A stretch of 64,000 bases of DNA. Origin: Streptomyces sulfonofaciens. Lineage in GTDB: Bacteria; Actinomycetota; Actinomycetes; Streptomycetales; Streptomycetaceae. The position numbers were made by a program, and so were the translations under genes. The notes under the pieces were generated by a model. It saw only the letters and a program-made list of their open reading frames with translations. It was not told the origin of the DNA and did not search any database. This document shows, piece after piece, positions 46,652 through 54,844 of this stretch; positions within the stretch are counted from its first letter, which is position 1; each line of letters begins with the position of its first letter. The DNA lies in contig NZ_BNCD01000005.1 in the NCBI RefSeq assembly GCF_014656295.1, forward strand, positions 1 to 64,000, in the 5' to 3' direction.

Positions 46652-46704
46652 TTGGACGACCGGACAACTGTCCGCTAATCTCCGGGCAGCCGGACAGGTG
46701 TCCG
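46652..46704 (+). promoter_or_regulatory. SDR promoter with two CGGACA-N2-TGTCCG operators
   Basis: TTGGAC (46652-46657) and TAATCT (46676-46681) form a sigma-70-like promoter with an 18-bp spacer. CGGACA-AC-TGTCCG (46661-46674) lies in the spacer and CGGACA-GG-TGTCCG (46691-46704) just past the -10. The arms are identical and the centres are exactly 30 bp apart. Tight repression by a dimeric regulator, probably TetR-type, is inferred. The SDR start is 22 bp after the second site. Confidence 0.75.
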
Positions 46705-46726
46705 TTTCAGGAGTGGGGGGCCTTCC

Positions 46727-47458
46727 ATGTCAGGTGTCAGCGGCAAGGTCGTCGCCGTTACCGGAGCGAGCAGCGGCATCGGCGAGGCGATCGCCCGCCT
46801 GCTCGCCGAGCGCGGCGCGGCCGTCGTCCTCGGCGCGCGCCGCACGGACCGGCTCGACGCCGTCGTCCGGGACATCCGTGAGCGCGGTGGACGCGCCGTC
46901 GCGTGCGCCACGGACGTCACCCGCCGGGCGGACCTCGAACGTCTCGTCGCCCGGGCCGTTGCGGAGTACGGCCGGCTCGACGTCCTCGTGAGCAATGCCG
47001 GCGTCGGCAGGATCGGGCCCGTGGCGGACCTCGACGTCGACGGCTGGTCGGAGATGATCGACGTCAATGTGCGCGGGGTACTGCACGGCATCGCGGCAGC
47101 GCTGCCGGTGTTCCGGCGGCAGGGCCGGGGCCACCTCGTGACGACGGTGTCGACGTCCGGGCTGAAGATCGTCCCGACGCAGGCGGTCTACGCAGGGACG
47201 AAGAACGCGGTCCGCACGCTCCTGGAGGGCCTGCGGCAGGAGTCGACCGACGGCGTGCTGCGGACGACCTCGATCTCGCCGGGCGTCGTCCGCACCGAAC
47301 TCCTGGACTCCACCGGCGGCGCCGGCGAGCAGGTCGCCCGTATGCGCGAGCTCGCCATCGCGCCCGAGGCCGTCGCCCGTGCGGTGGCCTTCGCCGTCGA
47401 GCAGCCCGATGACGTCGAGATCGGGGACATCACCGTCCGGCCCACGGCCCAGGGCTGA
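46727..47458 (+). CDS. SDR family oxidoreductase
   Basis: The 243-residue classical short-chain dehydrogenase has the cofactor motif VTGASSGIGEA and R38-R39 after the second strand (LGARRTDRL), suggesting NADP preference. It also has VSNAGVGRIG, the catalytic Ser in TVSTSGLK, and the YxxxK motif as YAGTK. The substrate is unknown. The tandem operators in its promoter suggest induction by a small molecule, possibly its own substrate. Confidence 0.93.
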   Translation: MSGVSGKVVAVTGASSGIGEAIARLLAERGAAVVLGARRTDRLDAVVRDIRERGGRAVACATDVTRRADLERLVARAVAEYGRLDVLVSNAGVGRIGPVADLDVDGWSEMIDVNVRGVLHGIAAALPVFRRQGRGHLVTTVSTSGLKIVPTQAVYAGTKNAVRTLLEGLRQESTDGVLRTTSISPGVVRTELLDSTGGAGEQVARMRELAIAPEAVARAVAFAVEQPDDVEIGDITVRPTAQG

Positions 47459-47468
47459 GCGCCGTCCT

Positions 47469-47546
47469 GCGGGCGGATCCGTGACCTCCGCTCCGCGGGC
47501 GGATCCGTGACCTCCGTCCCGCGGGCGGATCCCCGACCGCCGTCCC
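47469..47546. repeat. Three tandem copies of a 26-bp repeat
   Basis: Units start at 47469, 47495 and 47521 and share GCGGGCGGATCC followed by GTGACCTCCG (changed to CCGACCGCCG in the third). They begin 11 nt after the SDR stop, in the convergent gap before the ABC permease gene. Confidence 0.85.
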
Positions 47547-47711
47547 GATCACCGTCCGGGACGCCGTAACCGACGCCGTCCCGGAAGGTGGCGGAGTCCA
47601 CCGGGCCGCGCCCGGTGCCGCCCGCCCGTAGGGCGGCCCCGCCCGGGCCGGGTGGCAGACGGCGGGACGGACGGGCGGGACGGACGGGCGCGCCGGCGGG
47701 CGGGCGCGGTG

Positions 47712-48737
47712 TCAGACGAGGCGCTTGCGGCACCGGATGAAGACGAACGCCGTGACGGCGGCCGTGAGGGCGAGGAGCACTGAGGCGCCGAACCACTGCA
47801 TGCCGCTCATCTGGGAGATCGGCAGGTAGTCCACCGACCAGCCGACGATGTCGAGCTTCTTCAGGCATGCCTGCTGGGACGAGGCGTGCACGCAGGTGCT
47901 CCAACCGAAGGTCTCCCCGGATCCCGACACGTACGACTGGTCGATCTGGAGGGCGGCATGGGGCAGGCGGGGGAACGCGTCGGTGCTGACCCCCTTGGTG
48001 GTGTTGACCGTGACGACCTGGCCGAGGTTCAGCCGCTCGTACTGCCAGACCACCTGGACGGCCACGGCGAAGAGGAAGGTGACGACCATGGAGGCCAGGG
48101 TGCGGCGCAGGAGCATGCCGATCGCCACGCCGCCCATGAGGGTGAAGAGCGCGAGCGCGACGGGCACGGGCCCGGTGTTGTCGAAGGCGGAGCCCTCGCT
48201 CCACCCCAGAACCGTGCTCTCGTTCCTGACCGGCCCCCACCACCAGCCGAACGCCGCGGAGAGCGCCGACGTGCACACGATCACCACCAGGGCGCTGATC
48301 CCGAGCTTGGTGGCCAGCCAGCGGCCGGGGCTGACGGACTGCGAGGCGACGAGTTTGGCGGTGCCGTTCTCCAGGTCGCCGGCGAGCAGCGGGGCGCCGA
48401 GGAAGACACCCAGCAGGACGGGGATGAAGCCGAGGCCGTAGGCCACCTTCTGGAGCGCGGCGGAGTACGGTGCCATGCCTTCGAGCCACCGGTCGGGCGA
48501 GGAGCCGGGCCAGCCCTCTGCGGTGAGGTGGTGCACCAGGCCGGCGCGCTGGTAGGCGATCCACGCCAGGGACAGGGCGGTGGCGGCGAGGAGGGTCCAG
48601 AAGCCCGCCCGGTGCTGGCGCCAGACGAGCCAGGTCAGGCCGCTGAGCCTCGGGGCGCGGGTGGCGGCGGGGGACGGAGCGGCTCCGTGGGCCCCGGCGG
48701 TCGGGGTCCTGGTCGGGTTGCTGGTCGGGTTCCTCAT
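47712..48737 (-). CDS. ABC-2 type transporter permease
   Basis: The 341-residue protein has about six membrane segments (for example FWTLLAATALSLAWIAY, GLGFIPVLLGVFLGAPLLAG, SALVVIVCTSALSAAFGWWW) and ends FVFIRCRKRLV. Between the last two segments is a large extracellular loop with two cysteines (STCVHASSQQACLKK) that could form a disulfide. The ATG overlaps the TGA of the ATPase gene (ATGA). With that ATPase and the GntR regulator it forms a YtrA-like operon, usually induced by cell-envelope antibiotics or stress. The cargo is unknown. Confidence 0.88.
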   Translation of the reverse strand: MRNPTSNPTRTPTAGAHGAAPSPAATRAPRLSGLTWLVWRQHRAGFWTLLAATALSLAWIAYQRAGLVHHLTAEGWPGSSPDRWLEGMAPYSAALQKVAYGLGFIPVLLGVFLGAPLLAGDLENGTAKLVASQSVSPGRWLATKLGISALVVIVCTSALSAAFGWWWGPVRNESTVLGWSEGSAFDNTGPVPVALALFTLMGGVAIGMLLRRTLASMVVTFLFAVAVQVVWQYERLNLGQVVTVNTTKGVSTDAFPRLPHAALQIDQSYVSGSGETFGWSTCVHASSQQACLKKLDIVGWSVDYLPISQMSGMQWFGASVLLALTAAVTAFVFIRCRKRLV

Positions 48738-49735
48738 GCCGACGCCCGTGAGTCGTCGAAGCCGTGAGCCCGGCCCGGGACCTGTGCCACGGGGCTGATG
48801 AGGGGCGGCGCGTCGGGGCAGCGCAGATACGAGAGCAGGAGTTCCTCCAGGTTCGGAGTGTCCGTCTGCCACTGGCCGGCCACCGGGCCGTCCGGGCGGA
48901 TGAGGGCGGTGACCTGGCGTCCACTGGTGCGGTACTCGACGATGGTGTGGCCGGCCAGCTCCGCGGGAACGCCCTGGGCGCCGCCCTGCGCCGGACCTGC
49001 GTCCGCACCGCTACGGGCGCCCTGCAACCGCAGGTGGGCGCTGCGGAGTTCGTCCACGTCACCGGCCATGCGCAGACCGCCGGCGGAGATGACGAGGAGG
49101 AAGTCGCAGACGTCCTCCAACTCGCTGAGTATGTGGGAGGACATCAGCACGGTGGTGCCGTGTTCGGCGGCCCCGGCGAGCAGGACGCCCATGAGCTCGT
49201 GCCGTACCAGCGGGTCGAGGTCGGACATCGGCTCGTCGAGCATCAGCAGGTCGGGGCGCTTGCCGAAGGCGAGGGCGAAGGCCACCCGGGTGCGCTGCCC
49301 GCCGGAGAGGGTGCCGATCCTCGCCTCCATGGGCACGTTGCCCGCGCGGACGACGTTCTCGGCGGCCCGCTGGTCCCAGCCGGGGTTCAGCTCGCGGCCC
49401 AGGCGCAGCGTCTCGGCCACGGTGAAGCGGCGGAACAGCGGCTTCTCCTGGGCGAGGAACGCCGTACGCCGTCCGGCCTGCACGGACTCCGGTGCTTCGC
49501 CGAACACCGTGAGGGTGCCGTCCGTCGGCTCCAGCAGGTTGGCGGCGATCGCCATCAGTGTGGTCTTGCCGGCCCCGTTCGGGCCCACAAGACCGCAGAT
49601 CCGGCCGGCCGGCAGCCGGAACGAGCAGTCCCGCAGGGCCCAGCCCCGACGGTACCTCCTGCCCACTCCGTAGGCCTCGATCGCCGACTCCTCCGCCGGG
49701 CCGGCGACGTCCATCGCATCCCTCGCGTTGTGCAC
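48734..49735 (-). CDS. ABC transporter ATP-binding protein
   Basis: The 333-residue ATPase has Walker A GPNGAGKT, signature LSGGQRTR, Walker B LLMLDEPMSDLDP and the switch His in MSSHILSE. A C-terminal extension of about 100 residues follows the ATPase core. The GTG start overlaps the GntR stop (TAGTG); ATG 49714 with GAGGG upstream is an alternative. It partners the ABC-2 permease encoded next. Confidence 0.92.
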   Translation of the reverse strand: MHNARDAMDVAGPAEESAIEAYGVGRRYRRGWALRDCSFRLPAGRICGLVGPNGAGKTTLMAIAANLLEPTDGTLTVFGEAPESVQAGRRTAFLAQEKPLFRRFTVAETLRLGRELNPGWDQRAAENVVRAGNVPMEARIGTLSGGQRTRVAFALAFGKRPDLLMLDEPMSDLDPLVRHELMGVLLAGAAEHGTTVLMSSHILSELEDVCDFLLVISAGGLRMAGDVDELRSAHLRLQGARSGADAGPAQGGAQGVPAELAGHTIVEYRTSGRQVTALIRPDGPVAGQWQTDTPNLEELLLSYLRCPDAPPLISPVAQVPGRAHGFDDSRASA

Positions 49736-50160
49736 TAGTACCCCGATTCCATGCTTTCCGCTGTCCTGCCGGCCGCCGTTGCCGAGCCGTACCGCTCCGC
49801 CAGGACCGATGCGACCAGCGCGGTCACGTCCTCCCGCTCAAGGCCCGCCTCGTGAGCCCGCGCCATCCAGGCGGCCAGCTCCACGCGCAACGGGGAGTCG
49901 GCGCCCGCCTGGGGGCGGGCCAGCGACCGGCGGATGAAGGTGCCCAGGCCGGGCCGTGGCTCGACCAGTCCTTCGCGTTCCAGCTCCCGGTACGCCTTGA
50001 GCGTGGTGTTCGGATTGACGGCGCAGGTCTCGGCGACTTCCTTGGCGGTGGGCAGCCGGTCCCCTGGCATCAGAACGCCCAGACGCAGGGCCTGTTTGGT
50101 CTGCTGGACGATCTGCTGGTAGGCGGCGACCCCGCTCCGCCGGTCGATGCGGAACTCCAC
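49735..50160 (-). CDS. GntR family regulator (YtrA subfamily)
   Basis: The 141-residue protein is a short GntR regulator of the YtrA type: an N-terminal winged helix (YQQIVQQTKQALRLGVLMPG, DRLPTAKEVAETCAVNPNTT, REGLVEPRPGLGTF) and a short helical dimerisation tail. YtrA regulators repress the ABC transporter genes in their own operon, which fits this arrangement. The GTG start has GGGGAG five bases upstream. Confidence 0.93.
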   Translation of the reverse strand: MEFRIDRRSGVAAYQQIVQQTKQALRLGVLMPGDRLPTAKEVAETCAVNPNTTLKAYRELEREGLVEPRPGLGTFIRRSLARPQAGADSPLRVELAAWMARAHEAGLEREDVTALVASVLAERYGSATAAGRTAESMESGY

Positions 50161-50176
50161 GAACGCTCCCCACCAT

Positions 50177-50194
50177 ATTTAGCTAGTTGATTAG
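50177..50194 (-). promoter_or_regulatory. AT-rich promoter/operator of the GntR-ABC operon
   Basis: The minus strand reads CTAATCAACTAGCTAAAT just upstream of the GntR gene, an AT-rich island in GC-rich DNA containing a TAAATA-like -10 and the self-complementary core TTAGCTA/TAGCTAA. YtrA-type regulators bind symmetric AT-rich sites in such places. No clear -35 was found, so the call is tentative. Confidence 0.4.
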
Positions 50195-50230
50195 TGGAAT
50201 GATGATGGGGGCTGATCCGGCACCTGTCAA

Positions 50231-50298
50231 ACGAACCGTCCGACGGGCTGTCGGACATGCCGTCGTGCATGCCGTCGAACGAACCGTCCGACAGGCTG
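50231..50298. repeat. Repeated ACGAACCGTCCGAC block with dyads
   Basis: ACGAACCGTCCGACGGGCTG (50231-50250) and a copy differing at one base (50279-50298) each start an inverted repeat. In the first copy GTCCGAC (50238-50244) pairs with GTCGGAC (50250-50256). They lie 70-140 bp upstream of the GntR start, in a 787-nt gap that otherwise holds only the TPR pseudogene remnant and a hairpin. Confidence 0.7.
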
Positions 50299-50404
50299 AC
50301 GGCAGGCCGTCGGACAGACCCGCCGACCGCGGCCGGGCGCGGCAGAGCCATGCCGTCATCCGACGGGGGAACCTCCGGTCACCGGGTCTCCCCCCTGACG
50401 GGGA

Positions 50405-50700
50405 TCACTGCTGGTCGGGGGACGGCGCCCGGGGAGTGCCGGGCGCAGTCCCCCGGTCGGCCCTGAACCCGTCCAGCACTTTCCTGCTCGCGGCCGTGAA
50501 GGGGTGGTCGGCGCCGAGGCTGCTCGCCCGCCTTTCCACGACCCCGTTCATGAGATCGACTGCCGCATCGGGGCGTCCCAGGGCGTCCCAGGGCGTGCTG
50601 GATACGGGCGTGCAGTTGCTTGCGCGTCGTGCCCGTCGAAGGCATCGCGGAGGAGGTGCGACGTGTCACCTCTCGGGACACCCGTGCGGGCGCTGCCACG
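50405..50700 (-). pseudogene. Degraded C-terminus of a TPR protein
   Basis: The minus strand encodes, up to a TGA at 50407, GRPDAAVDLMNGVVERRASS followed by LGADHPFTAASRKVLDGFRA, typical of the C-terminal TPRs of Streptomyces tetratricopeptide proteins. Just upstream the matching sequence (QLHARIQHALGRP) is in another frame. The switch coincides with an exact 10-bp tandem duplication (GGGCGTCCCA at 50571-50580 and 50581-50590); removing one copy joins the frames as HALGRPDAAVDL. A further frame break is likely upstream, and the 5' limit is uncertain. Confidence 0.6.
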
Positions 50701-50814
50701 CGCGCTGCGAAGGCAAGCCGCCGACCTCGCCGACCGACCTTCCCCGCCCCGGGCGTCGAGTGTTTCGGGGCCGCAAGCCAGAGGGTCACCGAGTGAGCCC
50801 TTGACGGTGCGGTT

Positions 50815-50849
50815 CCGCCTGCGTGCGCAGTCCTTGCGCACGCAGGCGG
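50815..50849. terminator. Perfect 15-bp hairpin downstream of the 221-residue gene
   Basis: CCGCCTGCGTGCGCA pairs perfectly with TGCGCACGCAGGCGG around the 5-nt loop GTCCT. It is about 100 nt beyond the stop of the minus-strand gene at 50948. No T-run is present on either side, so terminator is an inference; a processed RNA hairpin is the alternative. Confidence 0.55.
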
Positions 50850-50947
50850 ATGCCGATGGGCGGGGTGCCGACGGGCGTGGGTGCCGACGGGTCCGGACGC
50901 GTCGCCCCCGCAGTGGTTGGTGCGGTGGGGCGACGTGTGCCGGGCTG

Positions 50948-51613
50948 TCAGGCGCGGACGGATTCCTGTCCGGACAGCCCGGTGCGGCGGAGGGCGCGCA
51001 GCATGGCGGGGAGGTCCCAGTCCCTTTCCGGGGTCGCGGTGACCAGCTCCTCCAGTCGTTCCGGTGTCAGCCGGTACTGCTCGGCATCGGCCAGCAAGGG
51101 GCCGGCGGCGGCTTCGTCGAACGTGCCGTCCAGCAGTTCCCACGAGATCATCTCGTTGAACACCCCGCGCTGGTCCGAGAAGCGGCTCATCCCGCAGTCG
51201 AGGCCGTCGTCGTCGAGGGTGTCGGGGTACGGCGCGCGGGCCCACGCGCCGTTCTCCCACCAGTAGACGCAACCCAGTTCATAGCCTTCGATCAGATCCC
51301 GCAGGTCCTCGTAAGGCAGCCAGTCGGGGGCGCCGGCGAGCATGTCGATGGCGGGCTTGTGCCATTTGACGCGGCTGGCCTCGTCCTCGCCGTAGAGCAC
51401 CCAGCGGTCCTCGCCGCTGCGGGTGAGCCACCAGCGCGTGGTGCCGCAGTCGTCCAGGTGCAGGGTGTCCTCCGTTATCCAGTTGCCCGTGCGGTGGATG
51501 CCGAGGTCCTCGTCCTCCTCCCGCGCGGTCAGCACGGCAAGGAGGGCCCAGCGCGCCCAGAGCGTGGCGGGTGCGGGAAGGTCTTCGGGCAGGCCGGGGC
51601 GGTGGTGGTCCAT
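50948..51613 (-). CDS. Unrecognised Trp-rich acidic protein
   Basis: I do not recognise this 221-residue protein. It is soluble, acidic and rich in tryptophan (pairs at RWWLTR and VYWWENG), with a C-terminal helical tail (YRLTPERLEELVTATPERDW). Such composition is seen in many immunity-like and SUKH-like accessory proteins, but no domain was confirmed. The ATG is supported by GGGGGAA upstream. It follows the DUF397 gene by 92 nt on the same strand and could be cotranscribed with the regulator cassette. Confidence 0.65.
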   Translation of the reverse strand: MDHHRPGLPEDLPAPATLWARWALLAVLTAREEDEDLGIHRTGNWITEDTLHLDDCGTTRWWLTRSGEDRWVLYGEDEASRVKWHKPAIDMLAGAPDWLPYEDLRDLIEGYELGCVYWWENGAWARAPYPDTLDDDGLDCGMSRFSDQRGVFNEMISWELLDGTFDEAAAGPLLADAEQYRLTPERLEELVTATPERDWDLPAMLRALRRTGLSGQESVRA

Positions 51614-51705
51614 GGTGTTCCCCCGTTGGTGGTCGCTGGTGTCGGCGATCGCGGTCGGCGGCGGTCCGCGGTGGGCCCGCGGCGGACCGGTCGGTGCCGG
51701 TGAGT

Positions 51706-51909
51706 CTAGGGCAGGTGGATCTTGCTGCCTTTGAGTGCGGTTATCAGTGCGCCGAGGGTCTCGGGGGCTGTGGTCAGTACGGCGTCGGGTGCTTCGCTTT
51801 CCCGGAGGTGTATGCGGTGCTCGTTGTGGGGGGTGGCGAGCTCTATGCAGTTGTCGCCCGAGCCGCCGCCGGAGAACGAGGATTTCTGCCACTCAAGTCG
51901 GGTGCGCAT
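51706..51909 (-). CDS. DUF397 domain-containing small protein
   Basis: The 67-residue protein has the DUF397 hallmarks WQKSSFSGGGSGDNCIELA and LRESEAPDA. DUF397 proteins are encoded in many copies in Streptomyces beside DUF5753 XRE regulators; BldB and AbaA-cluster proteins are of this kind. Pairs behave as regulator plus small interacting partner, and some have been proposed as toxin-antitoxin-like. It starts 13 nt after the regulator gene, so they form an operon. Confidence 0.92.
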   Translation of the reverse strand: MRTRLEWQKSSFSGGGSGDNCIELATPHNEHRIHLRESEAPDAVLTTAPETLGALITALKGSKIHLP

Positions 51910-51922
51910 GGATTCCGCCTTT

Positions 51923-52774
51923 TCAGAGTTCGTGAAGGATTCGAGCGATCATTTCTCTGGACGTGTGAGGGTCCAGCGATGTTGATCCGATCCGTTCGTA
52001 GCGTCGCCGGTACTGTTTCAGACGGGGCTCCGCATCGACGAACACACCCCCGTGGCCGGTGTCGATGTGCACGGTGTCGAGCTGGGCGACGGCCCCTTCT
52101 GCGTAGAGCATCGAATAGCCGGCTCCCGCGAAGTCCTCGCTGTCGAAGGGAACCACGCGAACGCTCACGTGTGGCAACTCGGAAAGACCGAGAATGCGCT
52201 TCAACTGGTCAACAGCGGTCTGCCGTCCGCCGACCCGGATCCGCAGAGCTGCTTCGTGGATTACGGCGTCGAATGGTGTCGGCTCCCCGCCTGCGATGAC
52301 CTTCTGCCGTTCAGAGCGGAAGGCGACGAAGGCGTCCACCTCTCGTGAGGGCCAATCCGGAGACATGTACCGGAAGGCTGCCCTCATGTGGTCCTCCGTC
52401 TGGAAGAGCCCTGGGATGTGGGCCATCTCGAAGGTGTGCATCCGGATGGCGTGGTGTTCGAGTTCGGCAAGGTCGGGGCCGAGAGGTGCCACGATCCCCC
52501 GGTACTCCTCCCACCACCCCTTACCGCGCTCGGCGGCCATGGCCACCAAGGCGTCCACATAAGCGGCGTCATCGCACGCGTAGTGCGCGGCCAGTCGTCG
52601 GATGCGTTGCTCGCTGACGCCGAAGCGGCCCGCCTCCAAGTGGCTCAACTGAGCGGAGCCCGAGCCGAGGATCTGTGCTGCTTCACGGGCCGTGACGCCT
52701 GCCGCCTCCCGCATCTTGCGCAGCTCGGCGCCCAGGCGCATCTGTCGTGCCGTCGGATTCGTTCTGGGCGGCAT
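51923..52774 (-). CDS. XRE family regulator with DUF5753 domain (WhiJ-like)
   Basis: The 283-residue protein has an N-terminal helix-turn-helix (LGAELRKMREAAGVTAREAA, SAQLSHLEAGRFG) and a C-terminal DUF5753 domain with FEMAHIPGLFQTEDHMRAA, FRSERQKVI and VRVVPF. It matches WhiJ-type developmental regulators of Streptomyces. The ATG at 52774 has GAGGA seven bases upstream. The gene and its DUF397 partner look less GC-rich than their neighbours, in keeping with an accessory cassette. It diverges from the HATPase gene. Confidence 0.93.
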   Translation of the reverse strand: MPPRTNPTARQMRLGAELRKMREAAGVTAREAAQILGSGSAQLSHLEAGRFGVSEQRIRRLAAHYACDDAAYVDALVAMAAERGKGWWEEYRGIVAPLGPDLAELEHHAIRMHTFEMAHIPGLFQTEDHMRAAFRYMSPDWPSREVDAFVAFRSERQKVIAGGEPTPFDAVIHEAALRIRVGGRQTAVDQLKRILGLSELPHVSVRVVPFDSEDFAGAGYSMLYAEGAVAQLDTVHIDTGHGGVFVDAEPRLKQYRRRYERIGSTSLDPHTSREMIARILHEL

Positions 52775-52814
52775 CTGCTTGTCCTCATCTGGCCGTTGAG
52801 TGTGCGGTTCGCTT

Positions 52815-52829
52815 TGCCACGGCGTGGCA
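52815..52829. promoter_or_regulatory. TGCCAC-N3-GTGGCA dyad between regulator and HATPase genes
   Basis: A perfect 6-bp inverted repeat with a 3-bp centre (TGCCACGGCGTGGCA) lies 41 bp upstream of the XRE start, within the 251-bp divergent region. It is a plausible autoregulatory site of the XRE protein. The rest of the region is relatively A/T-rich and should hold both promoters. Confidence 0.45.
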
Positions 52830-53025
52830 CGTGCGGGTGAAGCATGGCGGACAGAGTTGCTACGTATCAAGTTTGTCCGTTACGTTCGGTGAAGGTCGCC
52901 GCACGCACTGTCGTGGCAACTATCGCAACTCCGTCATGCCCGACGCCAGTTGGAAGTGCACCCCTGCCGGGCAATGCCACCAACCGGTCGTCACGAACCC
53001 CCGCTCCACGAGGAGTTGACTCACC

Positions 53026-53529
53026 ATGCCCAAAGCCAGGCCGACAAGGACGCCCAAGCCCCTCAAGCCCCTCAAGCCCGCCACCTCGACCGCCCCTGCC
53101 GCTCCACCGCCCCTCACGCCCTGCCACTACGAGATCTACTGCTCCACCACCGCGCTCACCCCCACCGCCCCCAAGATCGCCCGCGACTACGTCACCGCCG
53201 TACTGAAGTCACGCCATATGACGCTGCTCGTCGACGACGCGGCCGTGTGCACCTCGGAGTTGATGACGAACGCCTGCCTGCACGCACGGAACAGCGTGGG
53301 CGCCGTCCTGCGGATGGTCGTCGACGTCGCGGGCCCCGTCGCGCTGCGCGTCACCGTCCACGACGGCGACCCCGGGAACCAGCCCCGGCTGCTGGAGGGC
53401 TACGACCCGGAGTCCGGCCGCGGGCTCCGGCTCGTGGACATGCTCACCGAGGGGCACTGGGGCACCGTCCCGGGCGCACCGCTGCCGGGCGGCGGCAAGG
53501 GCGTGTGGTTCGAACTCGGTCACCGGTGA
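53026..53529 (+). CDS. ATP-binding (RsbW/SpoIIAB-like HATPase) regulatory protein
   Basis: The 167-residue protein starts with a Pro/Lys/Thr-rich 30-residue stretch. A GHKL ATPase fold follows, with N-box ELMTNACLHA, G1 box VTVHDGDPG and G2 box GRGLRLVDML, as in anti-sigma factor kinases. Divergent genes of this kind are the third member of WhiJ/AbaA-like cassettes. GAGGAG lies 11 bases before the ATG. It may phosphorylate or sequester an anti-anti-sigma-like or DUF397 partner; that is inference. Confidence 0.9.
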   Translation: MPKARPTRTPKPLKPLKPATSTAPAAPPPLTPCHYEIYCSTTALTPTAPKIARDYVTAVLKSRHMTLLVDDAAVCTSELMTNACLHARNSVGAVLRMVVDVAGPVALRVTVHDGDPGNQPRLLEGYDPESGRGLRLVDMLTEGHWGTVPGAPLPGGGKGVWFELGHR

Positions 53530-53615
53530 CGTCAGCGCCCTGCCCCCTGCGGCCCGGCCGGCGCCCCGGCCCCTGTGACCCGGTCGGCGCGCCGGTGCCC
53601 GCGGACCCTCTCGCG

Positions 53616-54844
53616 CTACCCGGCGGCGCTCAGGCGCACGGGGAGTCGCTGGTGGCCGTTGCTGATGAGGGTGGGCACCGGCCGCAACGCGTCCGCCGGT
53701 GCGGCGAGTGACATGGTGGGGAACCGCTCGAAGAGCTGGCGCAGGGCCTCCGCGACCTCTAGGCGGGCCAGCGGGGCGCCGAGGCAGAAGTGCACGCCGT
53801 AGCCGAAGGCCAGGTGGTCCTTGACCCTGCGGGTGACGTCGAAGGTGTCGGCGTCCGGGCCGTGCCACTCCGGGTGGCGGTTGGCGGCCGCGTACGCGGC
53901 GAGGACGGCGTCCCCCGCGGAGATGACCTGCCCGTCGGGCAGATCGACATCGGTGACGGCGAGCGCAGCGGCAGGTACTTGATGGCGGGCTCGTGGCGAA
54001 GGGTCTCCTCCACCACGTCCTCCCAGGTGGCCTGTCCGGTGCGGACGAGACGGAGCTGGTCGGGGGACGTCAGCATCGCGTAGACGGCCTGGTCGATGAC
54101 GTTGACGGTCGTCTCGTACCCGGCGTTGATCATCAGGAGCAGCGTGTCACGCAGTTCCTCGTCGGTGAAGCCGGTGCCGTCGGACTCCTCGTCGCGGGCG
54201 GCGATGAGGAGGGAGGTCATGTCGTCGCCGGGGTCGCGGCGCTTGTCGGCGATCAACTGGTCGGCGCTCTCGAAGAGGCGCGCGGTGTTGGCCTGGGCCT
54301 GCTCGGGCGTGAGCGTACTGTCGAAGACGTTGTCGACGAGCTGCCGGAAATCGTCCCGCTGGTCCTCCGGCACACCCATCAGATGGCCGATCACGGCGAT
54401 GGGCAGCGGGTAGGCCAGCCGCTCGCGAAGGTTCACCACCTGGCCTACGGGCACCCCGGCAAGGTCGTCGATCAGCTCGCTGACCATTGCCTCGACGGTC
54501 GGCTTCAGCTCGGCGATGCGGCGCGCACTGAAAGCGGGGGCGACCATCCGCCGTAATCTCCGGTGGTCGGCGCCGTACGCGATGAACATGTTCTTCACCG
54601 CGATCCACAGGGCGAGCGGCCATGTGCCGGCCGCCTCCTGGAAGGCCGGCCAGTGGGCGCGGCCGTCCTTGGAGACGTCGGGGCTGGTGAGCAGGGTCTT
54701 AAGGAGGGCCGGGTCGCTGACCGCCCAGGCGCGCACGCCGAGGATGTCCACGGGGGTGGCCGGACCGCGGGCCCGCAGGGCCCGGTGTTCCGCGTGCCGG
54801 TCGGCACCGGTGGGGTCGATGACGAACGGGAGGGGCTGGGACAT
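53616..54844 (-). pseudogene. Cytochrome P450, frameshifted
   Basis: Reading from ATG 54844 (AAGGAG seven bases upstream) gives 294 residues of a bacterial P450, with the I-helix LLLMINAGYETTVN and the ExxR segment EETLRHEPAIKYLPLR. There the frame breaks. From 53960, one frame over, the protein resumes as AVTDVDLPDGQV and continues through the haem loop FGYGVHFCLGAPLARLE to a TAG at 53616. Restoring one base near 53962 (TC to TTC, Phe) gives an intact P450 of about 409 residues. As read, translation stays in the wrong frame to 53759 and lacks the haem cysteine. A sequencing error is the alternative. Confidence 0.88.

Noticed and set aside
53949..53970. P450 frame break considered as programmed frameshifting
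   Set aside because: No slippery heptamer or obvious downstream pseudoknot was seen, and P450 genes are not known to use recoding.
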